A stretch of DNA of 64,000 bases from assembly GCA_016707205.1 (NCBI GenBank), contig JADJHZ010000017.1:1-64000 (forward strand), in the 5' to 3' direction. Position numbers and translations under genes: made by a program. Of this stretch, positions 8,478 through 16,790 are shown one piece after another (the first letter of the stretch is position 1; each line of letters opens with the position of its first letter). The notes under the pieces were generated by a model. That model made no database searches, was not told the origin of the DNA, and saw only the letters and a list, made by a program, of their open reading frames with translations. This stretch comes from Haliscomenobacter sp. GTDB lineage: Bacteria > Bacteroidota > Bacteroidia > Chitinophagales > Saprospiraceae.

Positions 8478-9116
8478 TCAAATCAGCTTATGCCGCACGG
8501 CGAAGTGGATCAGCCCGGCAATGCCCTGGACTTTGAGCTTTTGGATAAGGTTATTCCGGTGCGTATCCACCGTGCGAGGGCTTATAAAAAGCAATTTTCC
8601 GATTTCCGTACTGGATAGCCCCTGAGCAACCAGCTTCAACACCTCTACCTCGCGTTCGCTGAGGGCTGCCAGGAGTTCCTGTCCAGGCGCATGAGACGGC
8701 TTCAACAAGGTCAGCGCTACGTCGCTGGCAAAATAACGGCCTCCGCCCGCTACTTCGCGGAGGGCAATTTCCAGTTCGTCCAAAGAAGCATTTTTGAAAA
8801 GGAATCCATTCACGCCCAAATCCACGGCTTTTTGGATCAGGCTTTTGTCTTGCAACATGGTCAGCATGATCGTTTTGACCCCGAAGAACTCCCGTTGAAT
8901 GGCTTCCAGGGCTTGTAATCCGTCCATCTCCGGCATTTCGCAATCCAATAGGACAATCCCCGTAAACGCTCTGGAGCGCAAAAAAGCCAGTACTTCCTTC
9001 CCGTTGGAGGCTTCGCCGGCTACTTCGACCCAATCCAATTCCTCCAGAAGGGAGCGAAACCCTTTCCGAACCAACTGGTGGTCGTCGGCGATCAAGATTG
9101 GAACGGGCGTTTTCAT
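8478..9116 (-). CDS. NarL/LuxR-family response regulator
   Basis: 212 residues. The receiver domain (1-120) has the acidic pair Asp11/Asp12, phospho-acceptor Asp58 in LLDCEMPEMDG, the Thr/Lys region (IMLTMLQDKS), and ends near residue 120. A GerE/LuxR helix-turn-helix (about 145-207) has LSEREVEVLKLVAQGLSSTEIG and SPRTVDTHRNNL. It should bind DNA after phosphorylation by the sensor kinase encoded immediately upstream; the two genes overlap by four bases (ATGA). Target genes cannot be told from sequence. Confidence 0.93.
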   Translation of the reverse strand: MKTPVPILIADDHQLVRKGFRSLLEELDWVEVAGEASNGKEVLAFLRSRAFTGIVLLDCEMPEMDGLQALEAIQREFFGVKTIMLTMLQDKSLIQKAVDLGVNGFLFKNASLDELEIALREVAGGGRYFASDVALTLLKPSHAPGQELLAALSEREVEVLKLVAQGLSSTEIGKLLFISPRTVDTHRNNLIQKLKVQGIAGLIHFAVRHKLI

Positions 9117-11068
9117 GCAGCTAAGGGTATGCGAATGATCGAAACGGTGCCCCTCGGCACGGCGGGTTCTGTGACAAACTGGCCTCCCAGGGTATGTACC
9201 CGGCTAAGAACGTTCAGAATGCCCATGGTTCCTTTTTGCCTGGCCGATTCAAAATCAAATCCCACTCCGTTATCTTCCACCCGAAGCAGGACCTGGTCCT
9301 CTATTTGCCGAAGTTGAATAGCCACTTGCCCGGCCTGAGCATGTTTAAAGATGTTATGGAGTAATTCCTGGACGATGCGGTACAAACCAAGTTCGACCCG
9401 TTCTTCCAGTCGAATCGGCAACGGATCCATATCCAAATTTACCTTAAAGCCCGCATGTTGTTCAATGCTCCGAACCAGCAATTCCAGGCTAGGGGCGAGG
9501 CCATGTTGTTTTAAGGTTGGAGGAAGCATCACGTGGGACATTTGGCGAACCTCCGTGCCCAAAAACTCCAGTTTGGAATCAAGCTCCCTAACCATATCCG
9601 CTTCCGGCAAGGCTTGTTTTTCCAGTTTTCTCCCAACCGTTTTAATACCCAGTGAAACGGCCAGCAATTCCTGGGCTACGCCATCGTGTAATTCCCTGGC
9701 TACCCGCTGCCGTTCGCCCTCCTGGGCTTCGATCACGGCATTCAAACCCAGTTGTTGTTCACGGATTACGGCTGCGTCCATTCTGGCTTTCTGGCGCAAT
9801 CGGTATCGGTTGTGAAAAAGCAAGCCAACCACCCCAAAAGCCAGGAGGCCGGTCAACAACCCAAAGATCAAGGTTCGCTGACGAAATAATTTACGCTGCT
9901 GTTCGGAGAGGCTTAATTTTTGCGCATTGATCTCCGCTTCTTTTTTTTGCGTTTCATATTTTACTTCCAGTTCGGTCACCCGGTCCCGGATGTCCTGGGT
10001 TAGCACCGAATCTTCGTAAATTGCGTTCAGCTGGTAATATTTGCGGGCTTCAGGGTAATTTTTCGCTCCGACAAAAAGCTTTTCCATCTCCCCGTATACA
10101 TCCCGAAGTACCGAATAGATCCGGTATTCCTTTCCCAGCGCTTCCGCTTTTCTGTACAAATCAAGCGCCGTTTTCATCTCTCCGCGTTCAAACGCATTCC
10201 GGCCCAGACCAATAGTAGCTAACCCCTCGAGCTCGGGTTCCTGAACTTCAAGATTGAGTTCCAAGGCCCGGCGGTAGGTTTGTTCGGCTTTTTCTTTTTG
10301 ATTCAGATAGTAATAACAATCGGCCAGGTTGAGCAACGCGATAGACTCCCCTGCCTTATACCCCAACTCCCGGAAGCTGGCACAAGCTTGTTCAAAAAGT
10401 GGGGAAGCTTGTTCAAAGCGAAATTGGGCGCCATATAATTCCCCCCAGTTGGAATAAAGCCTTCCTTTCTCAAAAGGCCTGCCCAACGCTTCCACCAGAG
10501 AACGTTCCTTCTGATAAACAGGCTCCGCCTCCTCCCATTGGTGGAGCTCTTTGTAGGAAGCGGCGATAATTTCCATGAAATTGACCATCATCAAGGTATC
10601 GTGCTCCGCTTCGGCAAGTTTTAGACCATCCCGGGCAGTTTCCAAAGCTCGATCGGTCTGGCGCAGGGTGATCATTCCGATGGTGTTAGCCCCGTAAGCC
10701 TCCAGCAACTGGCGCTTTGTCCCTTTTTCTTTCGCAAGCTCCAACGCACGCTGCGCATAGGCTAATCCCTCCCGGTCTTCTCCATGATGCTGGCAAGCCA
10801 TAGCCAAAATACTCAATGCGGCAATCTGCATGGAATCGCTTCCGATTGATTCTGCTTCGGCCAACGCCTGCTCCCCATACCGGATGGATTTCTCTTTGTC
10901 ATTTCCCAAATAGGCAATGACCAGCTTATACAGAATACCGGGGCGTTGTTCTTCCTCCGCCTGCTGCAATTGTTTGAGCAAGACTTTGGGATCCTCAATG
11001 TCCTGAGAAAAGGAAAAAACAACAAAAAAAAGAAAGACAGGCAACAACAAAAGCCATCGCATGTTCAT
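9113..11068 (-). CDS. TPR-containing sensor histidine kinase (HisKA_3 / NarX-like)
   Basis: 651 residues. A signal peptide or first membrane helix (about 3-21) is followed by a periplasmic region of tetratricopeptide repeats (about 60-340), then a coiled segment, then a transmembrane helix near 395-418 (TLIFGLLTGLLAFGVVGLLF). The kinase core has the phospho-acceptor His461 in RELHDGVAQ (HisKA_3 type). The ATPase domain shows the N box around ELLHNIFKHA and the G1 box DNGVGFD. It signals to the response regulator translated from the overlapping downstream gene. The TPR sensor layout is common in Bacteroidota; the stimulus is unknown. Confidence 0.92.
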   Translation of the reverse strand: MNMRWLLLLPVFLFFVVFSFSQDIEDPKVLLKQLQQAEEEQRPGILYKLVIAYLGNDKEKSIRYGEQALAEAESIGSDSMQIAALSILAMACQHHGEDREGLAYAQRALELAKEKGTKRQLLEAYGANTIGMITLRQTDRALETARDGLKLAEAEHDTLMMVNFMEIIAASYKELHQWEEAEPVYQKERSLVEALGRPFEKGRLYSNWGELYGAQFRFEQASPLFEQACASFRELGYKAGESIALLNLADCYYYLNQKEKAEQTYRRALELNLEVQEPELEGLATIGLGRNAFERGEMKTALDLYRKAEALGKEYRIYSVLRDVYGEMEKLFVGAKNYPEARKYYQLNAIYEDSVLTQDIRDRVTELEVKYETQKKEAEINAQKLSLSEQQRKLFRQRTLIFGLLTGLLAFGVVGLLFHNRYRLRQKARMDAAVIREQQLGLNAVIEAQEGERQRVARELHDGVAQELLAVSLGIKTVGRKLEKQALPEADMVRELDSKLEFLGTEVRQMSHVMLPPTLKQHGLAPSLELLVRSIEQHAGFKVNLDMDPLPIRLEERVELGLYRIVQELLHNIFKHAQAGQVAIQLRQIEDQVLLRVEDNGVGFDFESARQKGTMGILNVLSRVHTLGGQFVTEPAVPRGTVSIIRIPLAA

Positions 11069-11209
11069 ATAAATAAATTTACAGGGACGATCTAAAGGAC
11101 TCCAATTTATAACCTACTCCCGGTAAATAAAGAACGCCCCCTTTGGTTTTAGGTATTTGCTTTTTCTTCCAGATAACGGAACGAACACAACTAAGGTAAT
11201 CAATTTCTA

Positions 11210-11217
11210 TATCTTTG
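11210..11217 (+). promoter_or_regulatory. -7 box (TATCTTTG) upstream of the U32 gene
   Basis: Exact TAnnTTTG, 19 bp before the ATG, giving a very short leader as in the TonB gene. No TTTG is found at -33. Confidence 0.4.
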
Positions 11218-11236
11218 CCCGATCCAACATTATGCC

Positions 11237-12477
11237 ATGAAACAGATTGAACTTATGGCGCCCGCCGGAAGCTTTGAAGCCCTGCAGGCCGCCATGGATA
11301 ACGGAGCCGATTCGGTATATTTCGGCATCGAACAATTGAACATGCGGGCGGTGTCCTCTATCAACTTTACCGAAGAGGACCTCGGCGAGATCGTGCGCCG
11401 CTGCCGCGAACGCGATGTGCGCACGTATATAACGCTCAATACCATTCTCTACGACCACGACATGGCGCTCATGCGCCGCATCGTAGACCGGGCGGCGGCA
11501 GAGGGGGTGACGGCGATCATTGCCGCCGATCATGCCGCCATTGCTTATGCCCGCAGCAAAGGCGTGGAAGTGCACATGTCTACTCAGGCGAATATTACCA
11601 ATGCCGAAACGGTTAAGTTCTATTCCCTCTTCGCCGATACGATGGTCCTAAGCCGGGAACTGACCGTTAGCCAGGTTAAAGCCATTGTCGATGCCATTCG
11701 CAGGGAAAATATCCTGGGCCCCTCCGGTAAGCCGGTTCAGGTCGAAATCTTCGCCCACGGCGCCTTGTGCATGGCGGTATCGGGGAAGTGCTACCTCAGC
11801 CTCCACACCCACAACTCCTCCGCCAACCGGGGCGCCTGCCGGCAAAACTGCCGCAAAAAATACTACGTCACCGATGAAGACGGGCAGGAATTGCTCCTTG
11901 ACAACGAATACATCATGTCCCCAAAGACCTCTGTACCATCGACATCCTGGACCAGGTACTCGACGCAGGCGTCCAGGTACTGAAGATCGAAGGCCGGGGG
12001 CGGGCAGCCGACTACGTAGCTGCGACGACCCGCTGCTACCGCGAAGCCATCGACGCCTGGAAGGAAGGCGCGTACTCCCGCGAAAAGGTGGAACACTGGA
12101 TGGAACAATTAAGCACCGTTTACAACCGGGGGTTCTGGAACGGATACTACCTGGGGCAAGAATTGGGCGAATGGACCGAAGATCACCCCGGCTCCCACGC
12201 CACCCAGAAAAAAATCTATATCGGCCAGGGGCAAAATTATTTCTCCAAGTCAGGCATCGCCCAATTCAAAGTCGAGGCGTTCAGCCTTTCCCCAGGGGAT
12301 GAACTCCTGATCACCGGCCCCACCACTGGCGCCCAAACCCTGACCCTCGCCGAACTAATGGTGGGCGACCAGCCGGCAAACGAAGCCCGAAAAGGAGATC
12401 AATGCACCTTCCCCACCCCGTTCAAAGTCAGGCCATCAGATAAGCTTTATAAATTGGTGGAAGCGGATGGGCGGTAG
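11237..12477 (+). pseudogene. Peptidase U32 family protein (TrhP/YegQ-like), one frameshift
   Basis: Family members act in tRNA wobble-uridine hydroxylation (TrhP) or are annotated as collagenase-like proteases. The first 230 residues are in frame and include the U32 signature EIFAHGALCMAVSGKCYLS. Cys178, Cys185, Cys201 and Cys205 are probable Fe-S ligands. At about 11925 (TCCCCAAAG) one base is missing. The homologous continuation (KDLCTIDILDQVLDAGV, KIEGRGR) resumes in the next frame and runs to a stop at 12477, for about 413 residues in all. Because the downstream half is well conserved, I think a sequencing error or recent mutation is more likely than an old pseudogene. A ferredoxin gene follows at 47 bp, consistent with a redox-dependent tRNA modification role. 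Confidence 0.8.
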
Positions 12478-12483
12478 AGCGTC

Positions 12484-12519
12484 ACCTCGCAACCTCGCAA
12501 CTTCGCAACTTCGCAACTT
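12484..12519. repeat. Short CGCAACNT octamer array
   Basis: Four copies of CGCAACCT/CGCAACTT in the 47-bp gap between the U32 gene and the ferredoxin gene. Same core as the array at 1.0 kb. Confidence 0.8.
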
Positions 12520-12524
12520 TAACA

Positions 12525-12767
12525 ATGCCCTCAATCACCATCACCTTACAGCGGGAAAAATGCATTGGCTGCAATTATTGCGCAGACCATGCGCCTGAGT
12601 TTTTCCGGATGAGCAAGAAAGACGGAAAAAGCAACCTACTCCTCTCGGCAGAGAAAAGAGGATTTCACACCGTGCGCACCCCCCGGGCCGAAGCGTTGGA
12701 AGGACTTGAATCGGCAGCCAGGTCCTGCCCGGTAAAGATCATTAAGGTATCCCTCAACAAACGCTAA
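12525..12767 (+). CDS. Single-cluster [4Fe-4S] ferredoxin
   Basis: 80 residues. Cys13, Cys16 and Cys19 (CIGCNYC) plus distal Cys68 in SCPVKII bind one [4Fe-4S] cluster; a second cluster motif is absent. It is a small cytoplasmic electron carrier, possibly serving the preceding U32 enzyme (inference from adjacency). The TAA stop overlaps the TAG stop of the convergent protease gene by the shared bases CTAA. No terminator lies between them. Confidence 0.9.
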   Translation: MPSITITLQREKCIGCNYCADHAPEFFRMSKKDGKSNLLLSAEKRGFHTVRTPRAEALEGLESAARSCPVKIIKVSLNKR

Positions 12768-14716
12768 TTCTGCGCGTTCGCGGAGTTGTTTACATCGCCG
12801 TATTTAACACCGACAAAGTCGACATCCATTCGATCGCCTGCAAGCGCGCCAATCTGGAACAGGGTTGGCAAGGCCGCAGAGCCTTGGAACGGGCTGGGCG
12901 CATTGGGAAACGATGCGTTGGCAGGAAGAAATATCCACGCCGGCACAAACTTAAACTCCTGATCAAGCCCCAGGATTACCTTCCGGATCTGAATCAAGTC
13001 CAGCGTCGAAATCGTTCGCGAAAGGTTCACATCCGAAGCAATCCACTGGAATGGGCTCGTCATACCCTCGACATTGAGGATGTGTTTCTGCACTTTGATG
13101 AGATCCGCTACCGAGCAGCCGTTCAGCGAAACATCCTGCTTGGTCGCCGATATCTCGATGGATTCCCCTATCGGGACGCTGTTAAAGGAATACCTGCCCA
13201 GCGAATCCGTTTTGGTGCTCACCGTAAGTCCTCCTCCCGACAGTAAACTGACCGAGGCATTGGCAACGCCTTTTCCGTTTTCCATGACAACTTTCCCCGC
13301 AACAATACCGGTAGCGTTAAGGGAATTCTCCATGCCGTCCATCGTAAGCTGGAGGGTTCCTTCGGGATCGAGCCAGTCTTTCAGCCGGGTAAGGGCGCTT
13401 CCTCCCCCTTCCCAAGCCATGAATAAGCGGCCAAAGTAGGCTGTTGAACCAGAACAGGAGGCAGCCCCTCCGTGCAAGTGCCCCACCACATGGCGGTCCT
13501 GATTTAATAAAGCAGCGCCGGAAGACCCGATATCAAAACTGCCCAAGTCGAACCGGGAGCGGAAATGGTGCTCCGGCGGAGTCGTCACGTCGTTGTTCCA
13601 AATGATGGAATCCCTGAAAATACTGATCCCATCGTCATCCAGCGACAGCTTTTTAATATCTCCCCGAGGGTGATGGATAATTGATCCAAAGGAAGGCGCG
13701 GCGATCGTCCGGTTCCACCCCAGGAAATAGGCTTTAAACGATCCGGGAACGGCATACTTTAGCTCCAACAGCAAGAAATCGTTTTCCCGGCGCCCCGAAA
13801 GCTGGATACAGCCTACGATCGACTGATAAGGCGGCTCCCCTGCGGGGTTCTCGCAAGAGGACGATTCATAATTGAAATCAAACCTCCAGAAATCATATAA
13901 CGGGATATACCCATCCTGGCAATGAAAGGCGGTCAGCATTAAGGGGCGGCCATCCTGCCGGGTGTTGTTCATCAGGTTGCCGGTACAAAAACCGGTCCCC
14001 TCCTGTACCACGAGCATAATCCGGCAGACGCCCCGCTTTTCTTTCGCCAGATCGGCGCCTTCTCCGCAATGAATGTTGGTATGGCAAGTGTCCGAGGCGC
14101 CGAACCCCAGTTCATTATCCAGGCTGCCCGCCGTGGAAAAACCGGAGGAGAGAAGATTCTCCCGGTGGTAGGCGTAATCCACCCGAAAAACATGCAGCCT
14201 TCCCTGGCCGCGAACGGCAGCGGGTTCCCAATATTCCAACACCGAGGACTCGCCCTGGGCTACTCCGGTTACAAATTTCCGGGAAGAAGTGTTGTCCTTT
14301 GACGTAAACGGCCCGAGAACGGTTTTCCTGTCTGCACTGTACATGAACAGGCTGGCCCCGGCCGGAAGGAAAAAATCGTCGTAAAGAACAACCAGCCCTA
14401 AAGCGTCTTTGGCTTCGAGCTGAAGCCGCCACAACCGGCTCCCATCGGGCAAATCTGCCCAGGTACCGGAATTATACAACCCAAAGTCTGCTTTCAGGGG
14501 AACAGCAAACCGGGTGCCTGGCTGGATAGCATCTTCCTGCCGGACCCGCCGCAGATCTGGCTGCGGAAGCCGGTTCATCTTAAGTCCGGCCTGGTATAGG
14601 CGGTCCTGAATCGAGGGGCGAAAAGAAAGCGGTAAATTCGCCCGTTCGTTTTGGGAAAACACTGGCGCGAAGGTTAGAAAAACCAAAAAAATGGAAAGGT
14701 AAACGTTAGATTTCAT
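12764..14716 (-). CDS. Secreted trypsin-like serine protease (lysyl endopeptidase-like) with dockerin-like C-terminus
   Basis: 650 residues. The signal peptide is MKSN...APVFSQ; the open frame upstream of this Met is not coding-like. A prodomain-like beta region covers about 30-205. The protease domain has CTGNLMNNT and LTAFHC (catalytic His265), NDFLLLELKY (probable Asp) and FDIGSSGAALL (Ser). Cysteines at 211, 217, 231, 244 and 266 suggest disulphides, as in Achromobacter-type lysyl endopeptidases. A carboxypeptidase-regulatory-like beta domain follows (about 500-560). Then come two dockerin-like calcium-binding helices (SVADLIKVQKHIL and STLDLIQIRKVIL). No T9SS sorting domain is evident. 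Probably an extracellular protease that may assemble on a partner. Confidence 0.82.
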   Translation of the reverse strand: MKSNVYLSIFLVFLTFAPVFSQNERANLPLSFRPSIQDRLYQAGLKMNRLPQPDLRRVRQEDAIQPGTRFAVPLKADFGLYNSGTWADLPDGSRLWRLQLEAKDALGLVVLYDDFFLPAGASLFMYSADRKTVLGPFTSKDNTSSRKFVTGVAQGESSVLEYWEPAAVRGQGRLHVFRVDYAYHRENLLSSGFSTAGSLDNELGFGASDTCHTNIHCGEGADLAKEKRGVCRIMLVVQEGTGFCTGNLMNNTRQDGRPLMLTAFHCQDGYIPLYDFWRFDFNYESSSCENPAGEPPYQSIVGCIQLSGRRENDFLLLELKYAVPGSFKAYFLGWNRTIAAPSFGSIIHHPRGDIKKLSLDDDGISIFRDSIIWNNDVTTPPEHHFRSRFDLGSFDIGSSGAALLNQDRHVVGHLHGGAASCSGSTAYFGRLFMAWEGGGSALTRLKDWLDPEGTLQLTMDGMENSLNATGIVAGKVVMENGKGVANASVSLLSGGGLTVSTKTDSLGRYSFNSVPIGESIEISATKQDVSLNGCSVADLIKVQKHILNVEGMTSPFQWIASDVNLSRTISTLDLIQIRKVILGLDQEFKFVPAWIFLPANASFPNAPSPFQGSAALPTLFQIGALAGDRMDVDFVGVKYGDVNNSANAQN

Positions 14717-15026
14717 CAGTAATGGGATTATAATGGACATCTGGCAAAACCAACACAAGATTCGTATATGGACCAACTTACGAAACTCCTGAGCCAAGGC
14801 GCGTATCCGATTTACCACCCCGGAACGTCTGCCCTAAAATGCCCAGGAAGTGGTTCAAAAATCGATAGCGGGATTTAGCTCTTCCTTAGGCAGGAACCGA
14901 ATACCTCAAGGAAGCATGTGTGTTTGGTTATGAGTAAAAGGAGCGGCAGCCCTTTGAAGCAAAGGTAGGGATTTTCAACTGGTTTTTCTGAAAATAATCC
15001 AGTGCAAAGCGCCGCCTTGCGAACGC
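14717..15026. other. Intergenic region, no feature found
   Basis: About 310 bp between two minus-strand genes. I see no open frame with coding character, no clear promoter and no strong hairpin. It presumably holds the protease gene's upstream region. Confidence 0.5.
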
Positions 15027-16124
15027 TCAATTCCATAGCACGGGCGCCTTTTTCAACGTAATTTCCATTTTCATCACAGGGGCCTCCTGGGTTTCCAGAT
15101 AAATCGTTTCCTTGTACGTCTTCACGGCGGCAACCGCCATCACGCGCAAGCTCACATCCACTGCGTCGAGAAGGTTGTCGTTGCTTAGCTTAAACTGTAC
15201 TTCCCCCTGCGTCAAATGGGTATGCCTGGCAAAAGCAGCGGGCCCATCTCCCTGATCGACGAGCTTGCCCCCGGCGCGCACCTCGTACTGGATATTATCG
15301 CCTTTTCCCGGAGGAAGGAAAAAGCTGACGCCATCGATGGCAAGGGATGCCAGCGCGCCATAAGGCCCTGCTAATACACCGAAGTTTTTCACCGCATTGG
15401 TTGCTGATTTGGCAAACTTCGCTGCCCGGTTCGCTTCCCGGTATTGTCCTTCCGCCTCCTCCCCTACCCCGATCCAGTAAGCCCAGGAGATGACTTCGTA
15501 GCTACGGCCAGGCTCTTCGTAGTTTTCAGGAAGGACGACTCTTACCAAACTGCTGGATTCTTCGTAAAAGTTTCCTCGGGAGTGTACCCGCTCCTTCTTG
15601 TCGATCAGATTGACGACGGCCGTATCCACCCGCACCAGATCCCAGCGCCGGCGTTCCAACTGCCGGGTTTCGATCTGAGCCGGGCGATCCTGATAAACCG
15701 TATCGTATTGCTCAACCCAGCGGACCGCCGTCCGGAATCCCCGGGTCTGCGCACTGCCCGGAATCCGATGGATCTTCACTTTGCAATTTTTTTCCCTCCG
15801 GTCGTTGGCAAAGCGGAAGCGGAAAACCGCGTTGCGCTGAACATAGATCACCTTTTCCTCCACCAGCGCCGTTTCCAACTCCTGGAACCGAAGCTGGTCC
15901 GGATACTCCGCAATTTCCACTTTGGCGACAGGCAAGCCTCCGGTCTCTTCGAAACGGAAAACCAGACGGTCCCCTGCTGCGAAACCATAATATAACTCCT
16001 GCACGTCATCGCCCTTAAGGCGCAGGGTAAGGTCGCACACCTCTACCGGGGTCTCGGTCTGCGCCGGCAACAAGCCGGGCGCCATGGCAGTGAATAAAAA
16101 AACCGGTACGAAACGGGTTAGCAT
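15027..16124 (-). CDS. Exported protein of unknown function
   Basis: 365 residues with a signal peptide (MLTRFVPVFLFTAMAPGLLPAQ). The middle is rich in charged beta strands. A small-residue hydrophobic stretch at about 243-265 (FGVLAGPYGALASLAIDGVSFF) could be one membrane helix, and the C-terminal part is a beta domain. No known domain is recognised. It is 12 bp downstream of a lipoprotein gene and is probably in one transcription unit with it, so the two may work together at the envelope. Confidence 0.7.
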   Translation of the reverse strand: MLTRFVPVFLFTAMAPGLLPAQTETPVEVCDLTLRLKGDDVQELYYGFAAGDRLVFRFEETGGLPVAKVEIAEYPDQLRFQELETALVEEKVIYVQRNAVFRFRFANDRREKNCKVKIHRIPGSAQTRGFRTAVRWVEQYDTVYQDRPAQIETRQLERRRWDLVRVDTAVVNLIDKKERVHSRGNFYEESSSLVRVVLPENYEEPGRSYEVISWAYWIGVGEEAEGQYREANRAAKFAKSATNAVKNFGVLAGPYGALASLAIDGVSFFLPPGKGDNIQYEVRAGGKLVDQGDGPAAFARHTHLTQGEVQFKLSNDNLLDAVDVSLRVMAVAAVKTYKETIYLETQEAPVMKMEITLKKAPVLWN

Positions 16125-16136
16125 AGGAAATGCGTT

Positions 16137-16718
16137 TTATTGAGGGGCCGGTCCAAATAAAATCTCCAGCACGCGCATCCCCACAGCGCCAAGGGCTTCC
16201 CCATCCTGCGCTTCCGACGGGCTGAGGGGCTGAGGAATTGCTGCTGCGAGCCCATCGGGCGTATTGGCTTTGCGCAACGCTCCGGAAAGGAGGTCCGTCT
16301 GGCTATAATACCAGCGGCGTTCCTCGAATCCCTTCTTTCCCGGGCGGCGCTCCTTGAATTGGACGACCCGTCGGTTATACAAATAATACCATTGTTCCAC
16401 TTCCCGAATCTGGCAGTAGGCCAGCAAAGGCATAGCGGATGTGTCGGCGTAAACGGTAACTTCCCCCCGCTGCCCGCTGGAAAAATCGACCGTCTGGGGG
16501 CCCCTAAGGTCCATTCCGCTCAAGTTGGCGTCAATAGCCGCGGTATACGCGTCAATCGCTTTTTGGTCCTTCGGTCCTCCATCGTCCTTTACCTCAATTT
16601 CAGGCGCCTGCGCCTCGGTTGCGGGCGTTTGTTCAGAAGCAGGTTTGGCTTCCTTTCGGCAGGAAGCAATAGACAGTATAAGCGCAACAAGTGAAAAAAC
16701 AGCAAGTAACCGGTTCAT
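16137..16718 (-). CDS. Lipoprotein of unknown function
   Basis: 193 residues from MNRLLAVFSL, with lipobox SIASC (Cys20). A low-complexity Glu/Ala/Pro linker (about 22-50) follows, then a compact domain with VEQWYYLYNRRVVQFKERR and RRWYYSQTD. A start five codons upstream (MQRKTM) is possible. No family is recognised. It is probably cotranscribed with the following exported protein. Confidence 0.65.
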   Translation of the reverse strand: MNRLLAVFSLVALILSIASCRKEAKPASEQTPATEAQAPEIEVKDDGGPKDQKAIDAYTAAIDANLSGMDLRGPQTVDFSSGQRGEVTVYADTSAMPLLAYCQIREVEQWYYLYNRRVVQFKERRPGKKGFEERRWYYSQTDLLSGALRKANTPDGLAAAIPQPLSPSEAQDGEALGAVGMRVLEILFGPAPQ

Positions 16719-16790
16719 CGTTTTTCTTTGCAAGTTTTAAAAAATCTTCGAATTCCTGCAATCTACCTGATGCGAATTCGGCCCGTATAC

